DNA of 60,525 bases from Paenibacillus thalictri (lineage in GTDB: Bacteria; Bacillota; Bacilli; Paenibacillales; NBRC-103111): positions 1 to 60,525 of the forward strand of contig NZ_SIRE01000042.1 in assembly GCF_004307995.1 (NCBI RefSeq), in the 5' to 3' direction. How positions within the stretch are numbered: the stretch's first letter is position 1; each line of letters opens with the position of its first letter. Position numbers and translations under genes: made by a program. Below, one piece after another: positions 25,601-33,330 of this stretch. Below the pieces are notes generated by a model. That model worked only from the letters and a program-made list of their open reading frames with translations. It was not told the DNA's origin and searched no databases.

Positions 25601-26132
25601 CAAAAACGAGATCGAAGGCGTCGAGGCGCCGCCGGAGAAGGAGTGGAGCACGCAGCTGGACATTCAGTTGGACGCTTACTTGCCGGGTGATTACATTTAC
25701 GACAGCGTGCAAAAAATTGAAATCTACAAAAAGGTTGCAGCCGTCAAAACGCTGGAGGAAGTGGGCGACTTACACGACGAATTAGTCGACCGCTTTGGCG
25801 ACCCGCCGCCTTCGGTCATGAATCTTTTAACCGCGGCGAGGTTGAAAGTATACGGCGCATCCTATAAGATAGAAACGATCAGCCAAAAGGGAGACAACTA
25901 TTTGATTACGGTGCATCCGGATCAAAATGGCAATTTGGACGGGCAGAAGTTATTTGTTTTGTCGAATCAATTTGAGGGCAAAATTAAGCTCATTGCCGGA
26001 CCGCAAATGATGATCGAGGTAAGATGCAAGGGGCTTGGTCCAGAAAAGTCCATTGAATTTTTGGAAAATTTTCTGGTACAGTATAAAGATGCTCTCAAAT
26101 TGAAAGGGGAACTGCAAAATGCAGCACAATAA
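22611..26132 (+). CDS. mfd: Transcription-repair coupling factor Mfd
   Basis: Mfd (1173 residues) removes RNA polymerase stalled at lesions and recruits UvrA. The UvrB-like N-terminal part is followed by the RNA-polymerase-interaction domain (about 490-560, GDYVVHVNHGIGKFVGI) and the RecG-like translocase. Walker A is GDVGYGKTEVA near 640, the DEEQ box LLIVDEEQRFG near 740, and motif III TATPIPRTL near 768; the TRG and C-terminal domain follow. The start is TTG 22611 behind GAGAGGGGTG. The last 14 bases overlap the next gene. Confidence 0.96.
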   Translation: MQALIQAFSEDADFQTVVSGIRSGIREQLIAGLTGSSRQVMIASLVAELKIPVLIVTHNMFSAQKIVEDLMECLDADQVLLFPAHELMAAESATASPEMLAQRIDALTKLAKGFRGVVVAPYAAVRRLLPNHEMLAESQMRVEVGNTLELESFIGKMVDLGYERVERVEAKGEMSVRGGIIDFFPLSSGVAFRIELFDNEVDSIRSFDVTDQRSMDKLSGIDITPCNEIIADGKRFHNAAQHAYELLQAQLEKMSDRQAKERLLEGIGQDIEHLRQQMTFSGLYKYISLLYPERQTLMDYVPKDSLLIIDEPSRLIETAKQMERDEAEWVTLSLADGQFLPSFVLSKPYESLMVRKPFPTLYISLFLRQVPGIVPQNIVNFMSRAMQNFHGQMNLLKAEMERWKKTGSKVIMLAGDEERIERMRRVLNDYQIEEPMLISGSLQSGFELPSIHLVVITEGEMFAQKQRKARKMDRKLENAERIKSYQELKIGDYVVHVNHGIGKFVGIGTLEINGIHKDYLHILYAGGDKLSVPIDQIDLIQKYVGSEEKEPKVYKLGGADWNRVKSKVRSSVQDIADDLIKLYADRQATKGYAFNKDTSYQHEFEGMFPYEETVDQLRAIEEIKVDMEKPRPMDRLLCGDVGYGKTEVAIRAAFKSAIDGKQVAVLVPTTILAQQHYETFKERFSGYPFNIQVLSRFRSKKEQNETTKGVKNGTVDIVIGTHRLLSADMQFKDLGLLIVDEEQRFGVSHKEKLKRLKTNVDVLTLTATPIPRTLHMSMLGVRDLSVIETPPENRFPVQTYVVEHSNALVREAIERELAREGQVYYLYNRVQNINQIADQLSMLVPDARVTVAHGQMSEQELEKTILDFLDGEYDVLVSTSIIETGVDIPNVNTLIVHDADKMGLSQLYQLRGRVGRSNRIAYAYFSYQRDKVLTEVAEKRLQAIKEFTELGSGFKIAMRDLSIRGAGNLLGAEQHGFIASVGFDLYSQMLAEEIAKRKNEIEGVEAPPEKEWSTQLDIQLDAYLPGDYIYDSVQKIEIYKKVAAVKTLEEVGDLHDELVDRFGDPPPSVMNLLTAARLKVYGASYKIETISQKGDNYLITVHPDQNGNLDGQKLFVLSNQFEGKIKLIAGPQMMIEVRCKGLGPEKSIEFLENFLVQYKDALKLKGELQNAAQ

Positions 26133-27225
26133 AAGGAGAATGCGCAAAGGGTGGGTGGCATTGGCTTCGGCCGTTCTTGTCGTCGCACTGGCAACCGGTT
26201 GTACCAAAAAAGAGGAGGCGGCCGCGCCTACGCCTGCACCTGCGCCTGCGCAAAGTGCAACCGGAGGGAACGTGCTGGTCACATATAAGGACGGGGGCAA
26301 GGTAACCCAAGGCGAGTTCGACACCTTTTTGAATATCAATAAATTTTTCTACCCACAATATGCGCAATTTGCATCCGATCCTTCCTTCCAGCAGGAAATG
26401 ATGAATCAATACGTGACCTTTAAAGTGCTTTCTTCGCGGGCCGATGAGAAGTCGAAAGCGGAAGCGGACAAAAAGGCCAAGGAACAGATGGATCAGATTA
26501 ATCTGTACTTCGGTTCCCAAGAGGGCGGATTGGAGAAGAAGCTGAAGGATGCAAGCCTTACGACGGCCGACGTCGAGCAGTTTGTGAAAAACAGCATGTA
26601 TTCGATTTTCTCCATGGAGAGCAAGGTTACCGACCAGCAGATCAAAGATAACTACGATAAGAAAATTGCGCAGGATGCGCATGTTTACGATATCGCGACG
26701 GTCAGCCACATCCTGATCGGCACAAGCGACCCGGCTACAGGCAAGGAAACCCGCAGCAAGGAGGATGCCTTGAAGCGGGCTAAGGAAGTGCAGGACAAGC
26801 TGAACAACGGCGGAGATTTTGTCGCGCTTGCCAAGGAGTATTCCGAGGACCCGGGTTCGAAGGATACCGGCGGCAAATATGAAAATGTGGAAATTTCCCA
26901 ATGGGAACCGTCGTTTGCCAAAGCGGCAGCCGAACTGCCGCTGAATAAAGTCAGCGATCCGGTGGAAACCGCATTCGGCTATCATATTATGTTCGTTCAC
27001 GCCCGTTCCTCCAAGTCGTTCAACGATGTCAAAGACGGCATTAAAGCGGAGCTTGCCGAAGCGCAGCTGTACGATTTTGTGGAAAAGGAACTGCCAGGCA
27101 TGATTCAGACCAATAATCTGCCTAAACCGCAACCTCAGCAGCCTGCGGGCGGCGCGCCTGCTTCGCCGGCACCGGCAGGGGAAGCTCCGAAAGCGGACGC
27201 TCCTGCGGCGACGCCAGCGAAATAA
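26119..27225 (+). CDS. Parvulin-type peptidyl-prolyl isomerase lipoprotein (PrsA-like)
   Basis: This 368-residue lipoprotein has a basic N-terminus, a hydrophobic core and an atypical lipobox ATGC with Cys28 as the lipid-modified residue. A SurA/PrsA-like helical region (about 50-190) precedes a parvulin domain with VSHILIG near 195 and ALAKEYSEDPGSKDTGG near 232. The last 45 residues are a Pro/Ala-rich tail. It probably folds exported proteins outside the membrane. Coupling to mfd by a 14-base overlap has no obvious functional sense. A terminator follows. Confidence 0.9.
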   Translation: MQHNKRRMRKGWVALASAVLVVALATGCTKKEEAAAPTPAPAPAQSATGGNVLVTYKDGGKVTQGEFDTFLNINKFFYPQYAQFASDPSFQQEMMNQYVTFKVLSSRADEKSKAEADKKAKEQMDQINLYFGSQEGGLEKKLKDASLTTADVEQFVKNSMYSIFSMESKVTDQQIKDNYDKKIAQDAHVYDIATVSHILIGTSDPATGKETRSKEDALKRAKEVQDKLNNGGDFVALAKEYSEDPGSKDTGGKYENVEISQWEPSFAKAAAELPLNKVSDPVETAFGYHIMFVHARSSKSFNDVKDGIKAELAEAQLYDFVEKELPGMIQTNNLPKPQPQQPAGGAPASPAPAGEAPKADAPAATPAK

Positions 27226-27235
27226 ATTAGCGATA

Positions 27236-27271
27236 AAGAAGCCCTTGATGCAGATGGGGCTTCTTTTTTTT
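27236..27271 (+). terminator. Terminator after the parvulin lipoprotein
   Basis: AAGAAGCCC and GGGCTTCTT arms followed by a run of T residues. Confidence 0.9.
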
Positions 27272-27407
27272 GCAGAGGGCTCCGCTGCCGTTACTGGCAA
27301 CTTTTATCGCAGCATGCAGCCTGTCCGGGGTGAACGTTTTGCTTCCGCGCCATATTTACAGGCCCGCAAAGCTGTCAGGACAGAGAAGCTTAACCGGATG
27401 CGGAAAT

Positions 27408-27437
27408 GTATAACATGGTGGGGATGGAAGAATACTA
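27408..27437 (+). promoter_or_regulatory. Candidate sigma-G promoter of spoVT
   Basis: GTATA (27408-27412), 18 bases, AATACTA (27431-27437) differs from the sigma-G -10 CATACTA by one base. spoVT is a sigma-G gene in B. subtilis. The coding start is 87 bases downstream. Confidence 0.5.
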
Positions 27438-27523
27438 TGCCTAGTTACCGATAACACTCCATTGATGAATACAACTTAATCAGCCGCATTACACTCTTCA
27501 AGGAAAGCGAGGCATCTAGAAAT

Positions 27524-28066
27524 ATGAAAGCAACAGGAATCGTTCGCCGTATTGACGATTTGGGAAGAGTCGTTATTCCGAAGGAGATCCGCCGTACGTT
27601 AAGGATTCGGGAGGGCGATCCGCTGGAGATTTTCGTTGACCGGGACGGGGAAGTGATTTTGAAGAAGTATTCTCCGATCGGAGAATTGGGCGATTTCGCC
27701 AAAGAATATGCGGAGTCCCTATTTGAGAGCACGAACCATATTACGATGATTTCCGACCGGGATACGATTATTGCGGTTTCCGGGGGATCGAAAAAGGATT
27801 ATCTGGACAAGCAAGTAGGTGCTTTGGTCGAAACCTGCATGGAGAACCGCAAGGCGTCCATGGAGAGCAGCGCCGGGCAATATGATATTTGCAAGGATCT
27901 GAACGAAACGTACACTTCTTACGTCATCGCTCCTATTGTAGCGGGGGGTGACCCGATCGGCGCCGTCATTTTGCTCAGCAAAGATGAGAGCGTCAAGATG
28001 GGCCAGATGGAGATCAAAATGGCTGAAACCGCGGCGGGGTTTTTGGCCAAACAAATGGAACAGTGA
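27524..28066 (+). CDS. spoVT: Stage V sporulation regulator SpoVT
   Basis: This 180-residue protein has an AbrB-type swapped-hairpin domain (KATGIVRRIDDLGRVVIPKEIRRTL, residues 2-26) and a C-terminal GAF-like domain (about 55-178). SpoVT is made in the forespore under sigma-G and modulates sigma-G genes. Its DNA-binding domain is a close paralogue of the AbrB at 8395, while the C-terminal halves are unrelated. Upstream are a probable sigma-G promoter and about 80 bases of leader. Confidence 0.95.
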   Translation: MKATGIVRRIDDLGRVVIPKEIRRTLRIREGDPLEIFVDRDGEVILKKYSPIGELGDFAKEYAESLFESTNHITMISDRDTIIAVSGGSKKDYLDKQVGALVETCMENRKASMESSAGQYDICKDLNETYTSYVIAPIVAGGDPIGAVILLSKDESVKMGQMEIKMAETAAGFLAKQMEQ

Positions 28067-28076
28067 AACAACGATG

Positions 28077-28118
28077 GAAAGCTTCCAGACGAACGGCGGT
28101 TCGGGTGGGAGCTTTTTA
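28077..28118 (+). terminator. Terminator after spoVT
   Basis: GGAAAGCTTCC...GAAC / GTTC...GGGAGCTTTTT forms an interrupted stem ending in five T residues. Confidence 0.6.
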
Positions 28119-28259
28119 TCGTTGTGTCCTTATGTGCGTGTGCGTTGATTCCGAGGATCGGGTATAATGAATGGAATAACAAGCGAGGAGTCTGCAGTGA
28201 GACAAACCAATCTGCCCTGCAGACTTTGGGAATGGAAGGTAAAAGGGGAAAGTGGCTCC

Positions 28260-29882
28260 ATGATGGACAATCCGCGTAAAGACAAGGGCAGCGCGACCGG
28301 TATGCTGCTGAAAGGCGCCGCCGTGCTGGGTTTAGCCGCCGTCTTGTCCAAGCTGATCGGCACACTGCAGAAAATTCCGCTGCAAAACATGGCCGGGGAT
28401 GCGGTATTCGGCATTTATAACGCGGTGTATCCGCTGTACATCTTGATTTTATTTTTGGCGACGGCGGGTTTCCCGCTGGTTGTTTCGAAGTTTGTGGCCG
28501 AACAGGTGGCCCAGCGGAAGTACCGGGCAGCCGCACGGGTGCTGCAGGTGTCCATAGCGGTATTGATGTGTACAGGCGTTGCCTGCTTTTTGCTGCTGTT
28601 TTTCGGATCGGGATGGATTGCCGGGCTGATGGGAACGCCGAAGGCGGAACCCGCCATCCGCAGCGTATCCTTCGCATTGCTGCTTGTGCCGGTGATGTCG
28701 GCGCTGCGCGGATATTATCAGGGGTATCAGAATATGGTGCCTACTGCGGTATCTCAGGTTGTCGAACAGACGGTCCGGGTGGCGACGATGTTTGGCCTGC
28801 TCCTGTGGTTTCTTAAGGAGAACTACGGGCCGGATTCGATTGCCGCCGGAGCTACCTTCGGGTCGGTGGCGGGGGCTGCTGCGGGGCTTGCGGTGATGTT
28901 GTGGTTTCGCTTCCGAGAGCCGCGCCCGTCATCGCTGACGGACAATGAGCCCCTAGAGAAAATAGGGCCCTTGGTAAAACGGCTGGTGGCTTATGCCTTG
29001 CCGATTTGCTTGGGTTCGGTGGCGCTGCCGATTCTGACGCTGGTCGATTCCTTTACGATGCCGCGTTTGCTGGCGGAGCGCGCAGGCGGCGAAGCGGAGG
29101 GTTTGTATCAATTTGGCTTATATAACCACGGCCTGCCGCTTGTGCAGCTTGTCGCGATGATTGCTTCCTCGATGTCTGCGGCGCTAGTGCCCGCCATCGC
29201 AGAAGCCCGCTTGCGCGGCGACCGCGAGGCGGTCCGCAGCCGCACCGAAGCGGCGCTGCGGCTCACATGGTTTATTGGACTCGCCGCTTCATTTGGGCTT
29301 GCTGCGCTTGCCGCGCCGCTGAACATGATGTTTTTCAAGACGACCGAAGGCTCCGCCGCGATGGCGGTGCTGGGTTTTACAGCGCTGCTCAGCACGCTGA
29401 ACATCGTGGCGGGCAGCGTGCTGCAGGGCTGCGGCGCGGTGACGGCGCCCGCGGTGTACCTGCTCGTTGCCGCCGCCCTAAAGGTGGCGGGCAACGAGCT
29501 GCTCATGCCGCGCTGGGGCATCGACGGCGCCGCGGTTGCGGCCGTGGCGGCGTATCTCGCCGCCGGCGGTCTTGCGTTGGCGCATGCGCTGCGCGCCACG
29601 GGCGCGCGCTTCCCGCTCGCAGCGTACGTGTACCGCCCGCTGACGGCGGTTGCCGCGATGTGCGCCGGGCTGCTGGCGCTGCGCGCGCTGGCGGCGTACG
29701 CGCTGCCGCCGGGGCGCGGCGCTGCGGCTGTTGTCGCGCTCGCCGGAGTCGCGCTCGGCGCCGTCCTGTACGGCGTCACGCTGCTGCGCGCCGGCGCTTT
29801 AACGGAAGGCGAGCTGCGGCTGGTGCCGAAAGTAAAGGAGAAACATATCGCGCTGCTGAAAAAATACCGGTTCATCCGGTAA
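28260..29882 (+). CDS. SpoVB/YabM-like MVF-family polysaccharide flippase
   Basis: This 540-residue integral membrane protein has 12-14 predicted segments beginning with LLKGAAVLGLAAVLSKLIG. YNAVYPLYILILFLATAGFPL and KRLVAYALPICLGSVALPI are typical of the MurJ/SpoVB/MATE-like superfamily that exports lipid-linked sugars. It has the position of yabM in B. subtilis. The start at ATG 28260 follows AAAGGGG; the longer frame from 28167 lacks a good site. From about 29300 to 29800 the base composition becomes extremely GC-rich with Ala-dominated coding, unlike the first half. Confidence 0.85.
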   Translation: MMDNPRKDKGSATGMLLKGAAVLGLAAVLSKLIGTLQKIPLQNMAGDAVFGIYNAVYPLYILILFLATAGFPLVVSKFVAEQVAQRKYRAAARVLQVSIAVLMCTGVACFLLLFFGSGWIAGLMGTPKAEPAIRSVSFALLLVPVMSALRGYYQGYQNMVPTAVSQVVEQTVRVATMFGLLLWFLKENYGPDSIAAGATFGSVAGAAAGLAVMLWFRFREPRPSSLTDNEPLEKIGPLVKRLVAYALPICLGSVALPILTLVDSFTMPRLLAERAGGEAEGLYQFGLYNHGLPLVQLVAMIASSMSAALVPAIAEARLRGDREAVRSRTEAALRLTWFIGLAASFGLAALAAPLNMMFFKTTEGSAAMAVLGFTALLSTLNIVAGSVLQGCGAVTAPAVYLLVAAALKVAGNELLMPRWGIDGAAVAAVAAYLAAGGLALAHALRATGARFPLAAYVYRPLTAVAAMCAGLLALRALAAYALPPGRGAAAVVALAGVALGAVLYGVTLLRAGALTEGELRLVPKVKEKHIALLKKYRFIR

Positions 29883-29921
29883 TATTTTTATCATTTTCAT
29901 AGAATAAAGGTGGGATTCGCT

Positions 29922-31427
29922 ATGGCAAACGCCAACGGCAAAATTACCGTTGTAGGACTAGGCTCCGGAGATGCGGAACAACTGACTTTGGGCATTTGGA
30001 AAAGGCTGCAGGCCGCTAAGCGGCTGGTTTTGCGGACCGAGCAGCATCCCGTCGTGGGATGGCTGCGCGAGAACGGCCTTGTTTTCACAACATACGATCA
30101 TGTGTATGAACAACACGGCACGTTTGAAGGCGTATACGAGCAGATTGCCGCGGAACTGGTGGCTGAGGCCAAGACGACGGGGGAGGAAATTGTGTACGCT
30201 GTACCGGGGCATCCGATGGTGGCCGAAGCCAGTGTGCAACTGCTGCGCCAGCACTGCCCGCAGGAAGGCGTTGAGCTGACGGTGCTGGGCGGGGAAAGCT
30301 TCTTGGAGCAAGCGTTTCTTCGGCTCGGCTTCGATCCGGTCGACGGTTTCCAACTGCTTGACGGCTGCGCGCTGAACCGCTACACGTTAAATCCGCAGCT
30401 GCACACGGTAATTACCCAAGTGTTCGATACATACACGGCTTCCGATGTGAAGTTGACATTAATGGAGCTTTATCCGGACGATTACGAGGTGGTGGTGGGC
30501 CACGAATTGGGCGTCGCCGGAGCCGAATCGATATTGCGTATCCCGCTGTATGAGCTGGACCGCGTGGAAGGTTACGGCAATTTATCGCTAGTTTGGGTGC
30601 CGAAATCGGAGCGCGAGCATATCCGCAACCGCACCTTCGCCCGGCTGCATGAAATCGTCAGCATTTTGCGCAGTCCGGAGGGGTGCCCGTGGGACCGCGA
30701 GCAAACCCATGCGTCGCTGCGTAAAAACTTGATCGAAGAAGCGTATGAGGTCATCGAGACGATCGAAGAAGATGATCCCGCGCATATGTGCGAGGAACTT
30801 GGCGATTTGCTGCTGCAGGTGATGCTGCATGCGCAGATTGAAGATGACGAGGGCAGCTTTAACGTATTTGACGTCATCCAAGGTTTGAATGAGAAGCTGC
30901 TGCGCCGGCATCCCCATGTATTTGGCGATATTTCCGCTCAAACGGCGGACGATGCGCTGGCCAGCTGGCAGGCGATCAAGCAAGAGGAGAAAAGGCAGAA
31001 GGGGATCGATGTGGAGCAGCAATCTGCGCTGGATGGCGTGCCTCGGGAGCTGCCGGGGCTGATGCGAGCCTGGAAGCTGCAGAAGAAGGCGGCCGCCGTC
31101 GGCTTCGATTGGAGCCGGGCGGAAGAAGTGTGGGTTTCCGTCGAGCAGGAGCTTGCCGAGTTGAAGGAAGCGATGGCCGAATCGGACCGCGAGCATCAGA
31201 AAGAGGAGCTTGGAGATGTGCTGTTTTCCCTTGTCAACCTTGCCCGCTTCCTCAAGGCGGACCCGGAGGAAGCGATCGCGCTCACCAATCGCAAATTTAT
31301 TCAAAGATTTGAATATATTGAGCAGCAGCTGCGTTTAAAAGGCGTTTCTTTTGCGCAAACTGATCTAATAGAGATGGAATCTTTGTGGCAGGAAGCAAAA
31401 AAAGTTTTGAAAAACATAGGCGACTAG
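29922..31427 (+). CDS. yabN: MazG-type NTP pyrophosphohydrolase fused to SAM methylase-like domain (YabN)
   Basis: This 501-residue fusion has an N-terminal tetrapyrrole-methylase-like domain (VVGLGSGDAEQLTLG near 10, YAVPGHPMVAEASV near 90) and a C-terminal MazG region with EEAYEVIETIEEDD and EELGDLLLQVMLH (near 280), followed by a second MazG-like segment (EELGDVLFSLVNLARF near 430). MazG domains hydrolyse NTPs and dNTPs to monophosphates. The start at ATG 29922 has TAAAGGTGG nine bases upstream; GTG 29910 is possible. The fusion is standard for Firmicutes. Confidence 0.93.
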   Translation: MANANGKITVVGLGSGDAEQLTLGIWKRLQAAKRLVLRTEQHPVVGWLRENGLVFTTYDHVYEQHGTFEGVYEQIAAELVAEAKTTGEEIVYAVPGHPMVAEASVQLLRQHCPQEGVELTVLGGESFLEQAFLRLGFDPVDGFQLLDGCALNRYTLNPQLHTVITQVFDTYTASDVKLTLMELYPDDYEVVVGHELGVAGAESILRIPLYELDRVEGYGNLSLVWVPKSEREHIRNRTFARLHEIVSILRSPEGCPWDREQTHASLRKNLIEEAYEVIETIEEDDPAHMCEELGDLLLQVMLHAQIEDDEGSFNVFDVIQGLNEKLLRRHPHVFGDISAQTADDALASWQAIKQEEKRQKGIDVEQQSALDGVPRELPGLMRAWKLQKKAAAVGFDWSRAEEVWVSVEQELAELKEAMAESDREHQKEELGDVLFSLVNLARFLKADPEEAIALTNRKFIQRFEYIEQQLRLKGVSFAQTDLIEMESLWQEAKKVLKNIGD

Positions 31428-31487
31428 CAGGATTTTCCTAATGCGCAAAGAATACATAACTGCGTAATGTATTTTACGCGAGATAGC

Positions 31488-31521
31488 TGGTATACAAGAT
31501 CAGCTCAATTTTTTTGTCGAA
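31488..31521 (+). promoter_or_regulatory. Extended -10 promoter and Spo0A box ahead of hup
   Basis: TGG-TATACA (31488-31496) is an extended -10 with no clear -35. A perfect 0A box TTTGTCGAA lies at 31513-31521, about ten bases past the expected transcription start and directly before the ribosome site. Confidence 0.4.
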
Positions 31522-31539
31522 AAATAGGAGGAATTCGCA

Positions 31540-31812
31540 ATGAACAAAACAGATTTGGTCAACAATATCTCTGCAAAAAGCGGAATGACAAAGAAAGATG
31601 TCGAAGCGGTGCTCAACAACTTCCTCGGCGAAATTACAACTGCGCTCTCTTCCGGCGATAAAGTTCAATTGATCGGCTTCGGTACATTTGAAACCCGTAA
31701 ACGTTCGGGCCGTACGGGCCGCAACCCGCAAACCGGCAATACAATTACGATTCCTGAGTCGAAAGTTCCGGCTTTCAAAGCAGGAAATAAACTTAAAGAC
31801 GCTGTAAAATAA
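31540..31812 (+). CDS. hup: DNA-binding protein HU
   Basis: This 90-residue HU has MNKTDLVNNISAKSGMTKKD at the N-terminus, the dimer-core GFGTFETRKRSGRTGRNPQTG near 46, and a C-terminal PAFKAGNKLKDAVK. It is a nucleoid protein that bends DNA. TAGGAGG precedes the ATG. In B. subtilis the HU gene (hbs) is elsewhere; here it sits before rqcP and overlaps it by one base, so the most abundant nucleoid protein and a ribosome-rescue factor share a transcript. Confidence 0.96.
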   Translation: MNKTDLVNNISAKSGMTKKDVEAVLNNFLGEITTALSSGDKVQLIGFGTFETRKRSGRTGRNPQTGNTITIPESKVPAFKAGNKLKDAVK

Positions 31813-32084
31813 TGCGGCTCGATAAGTTTTTAAAAGTATCCCGGCTCATCAAGCGGCGTACGGTTGCGAAAGATGTTTCCGACCAGGGCCGTGTTCTGGT
31901 GAATGGCAGGGAGGCGAAGCCGAGCAGTACGCTTAAGGTCGGAGACGAGCTGACGATTCAGTTCGGTCAGAAGAGCGTTACTGTCCGTGTGGAGCAGCTG
32001 TCGGAGTCTACCCGCAAGGATGACGCGGCAAATATGTACACCGTGTTGAAGGAAGAACTGCGCAAAACCGAACCTTGGATCTGA
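31812..32084 (+). CDS. rqcP: S4-domain ribosome quality-control factor RqcP (YabO)
   Basis: This 90-residue protein is essentially one S4 RNA-binding domain (MRLDKFLKVSRLIKRRTVAKD, then GRVLVNGREAKPSSTLKVGDEL). RqcP acts with RqcH on obstructed 50S subunits during Ala-tailing of stalled peptides. The start codon shares one base with the hup stop (TAATG), which indicates translational coupling. A terminator follows at once. Confidence 0.92.
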   Translation: MRLDKFLKVSRLIKRRTVAKDVSDQGRVLVNGREAKPSSTLKVGDELTIQFGQKSVTVRVEQLSESTRKDDAANMYTVLKEELRKTEPWI

Positions 32085-32087
32085 TTT

Positions 32088-32124
32088 AAAGCAGCTTGGG
32101 ATATACCCCCGGCTGCTTTTTTTA
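32088..32124 (+). terminator. Terminator after rqcP
   Basis: AAAGCAGC...GGG / CCC...GCTGCTTT followed by TTTT. It ends the hup-rqcP unit. Confidence 0.85.
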
Positions 32125-32220
32125 TCTTTTGACGGTTGTCCCTGCAGTGAGTTCTAACCTGGGACATCCCCCCATATGCTTATAGTAAACAAGCTATGGA
32201 AAGGGGAAGGTGTTGTGGTG

Positions 32221-32502
32221 ATGGATCCGGGCAAAACCGTCAAACGGCAGGAAATTAAAATGCTGAATCGTAAGCTGCTGGAAATTACCGGCGTTCGCAA
32301 CGTCGAAAGTTTTGACAGCGAGGAGTTTCTGCTTGAAACCGATCTGGGCTTTCTGATGATTAAGGGCTCTAACCTGCATATTAAAAATTTATCCCTGGAG
32401 CAGGGGCTGGTAGCCATTGAGGGGATGGTCAACGAGCTTGCTTACGTCGATGCGAACTCCCAAGGTAAATCCAAGGGATTTTTCGGCAAGCTGTTTAAAT
32501 GA
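32221..32502 (+). CDS. yabP: Sporulation protein YabP
   Basis: This 93-residue YabP/YqfC-family protein has the conserved LLEITGVRNVESFDSEEFLLET core, GFLMIKGSNLHIKNLSLEQG and a C-terminal KGFFGKLF. It is made in the mother cell and needed for spore formation, and is likely an assembly or anchoring protein. I start at ATG 32221; GTG 32215 and 32218 in the same frame are alternatives behind GGGGAAGG. CATATGCT at 32173 could be a sigma-E -10, but its -35 is weak. Four-base coupling (ATGA) joins it to yabQ. Confidence 0.88.
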   Translation: MDPGKTVKRQEIKMLNRKLLEITGVRNVESFDSEEFLLETDLGFLMIKGSNLHIKNLSLEQGLVAIEGMVNELAYVDANSQGKSKGFFGKLFK

Positions 32503-33080
32503 CCTTAAGCACTCAGTTTGTTACGCTGGGCATGATGTTTGTGGGCGGACTTGCGCTTGGCGTTTTGTATGATATGTACCGCGTGCTGTCGGATCGGCTC
32601 AAAGTGCCTAATTGGGTGCTGGCCATCCTCGACATATTGTATTGGCTCGTAGGGACAGTCCTTGTGTTCCGAATGCTGTACGCCAGCAATCAAGGCCAAG
32701 TGCGGGTATTTATTTTCATCGGGCTTGTCGCGGGCATCATCGGTTACTTCGCTTTGCTCAGCCGCATGGTGCTGCGTTTTATCGGTTTTATCATCAAGGT
32801 GGTGCAGGCCGCCATCCGAATCGGCAAACGGATGATCGATATATTTATCGTCCTGCCGATTAAGTTTTTGTACCGCTGCTTGGTCATCATTTTTGGATTT
32901 TTCATTGCGATGGCTATTTTCCTTTATAAAGTTGTGATACAATTGTTGTATCCTTTTTGGAGAATATTGGTATGGCTCACAAAACCGCTGTGGCGATGGG
33001 CTCTTTCGTGGCAATGGCCTAGACAAATATACCGGACAACCTTATCATGGTGGAAACGTTTGTTCGGACCGAAGCAATAA
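32499..33080 (+). CDS. yabQ: Spore cortex protein YabQ
   Basis: This 193-residue membrane protein of the YabQ family has four to five hydrophobic segments in the first 150 residues (for example FVTLGMMFVGGLALGVLYDMY and VFIFIGLVAGIIGYFALL) and a basic, Trp-rich C-terminal end. B. subtilis yabQ mutants lack cortex. The ATG overlaps the yabP stop by four bases. No terminator separates it from divIC, but about 250 bases of repeat-rich leader do. Confidence 0.9.
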   Translation: MTLSTQFVTLGMMFVGGLALGVLYDMYRVLSDRLKVPNWVLAILDILYWLVGTVLVFRMLYASNQGQVRVFIFIGLVAGIIGYFALLSRMVLRFIGFIIKVVQAAIRIGKRMIDIFIVLPIKFLYRCLVIIFGFFIAMAIFLYKVVIQLLYPFWRILVWLTKPLWRWALSWQWPRQIYRTTLSWWKRLFGPKQ

Positions 33081-33132
33081 GACAATTGAAACCTTACAGC
33101 AGAAAATGATAGATTCACAATGTTAAAAAGAT

Positions 33133-33309
33133 AGCTTTGCGCCTGCGAAGCTTATAAGATATGCTTACGGCAGTTCCATTTCCGTGAACGGAACCGAGGT
33201 TACGGTCCATTTCGCTGCGGCGAAACTCTTGGTTTACGCTTACGTACTGGTTTCGCTATCGTGAAACCTAAAGTTTACGCTTACGATGCTGGTTTCGCTT
33301 TGCGAAACC
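33133..33309 (+). repeat. Run of five hairpins with a repeated TTACG-plus-dyad unit
   Basis: Five short dyads lie in a row: 33133-33152 (AGCTTTGC/GCGAAGCT), 33180-33193 (TTCCGT/ACGGAA), 33210-33225 (TTTCGC/GCGAAA), 33249-33268 (GGTTTCGC/GTGAAACC) and 33291-33309 (GGTTTCGC/GCGAAACC). The last four are each preceded by TTACG and a few bases. The last two units share the identical 13-mer GTTTACGCTTACG at 33232 and 33273, 41 bases apart. The block ends three bases before the AGGAGG of divIC. Confidence 0.85.
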
Positions 33310-33330
33310 CTTAGGAGGCTAACATCACAA

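Noticed and set aside
26095..27300. 401-residue minus-strand frame
   Set aside because: It mirrors the parvulin lipoprotein and its terminator; composition is low-complexity Arg/His-rich antisense sequence.
29108..29875. 255-residue minus-strand frame rich in Ala/Ser
   Set aside because: It is the shadow of the GC-rich half of the flippase gene.
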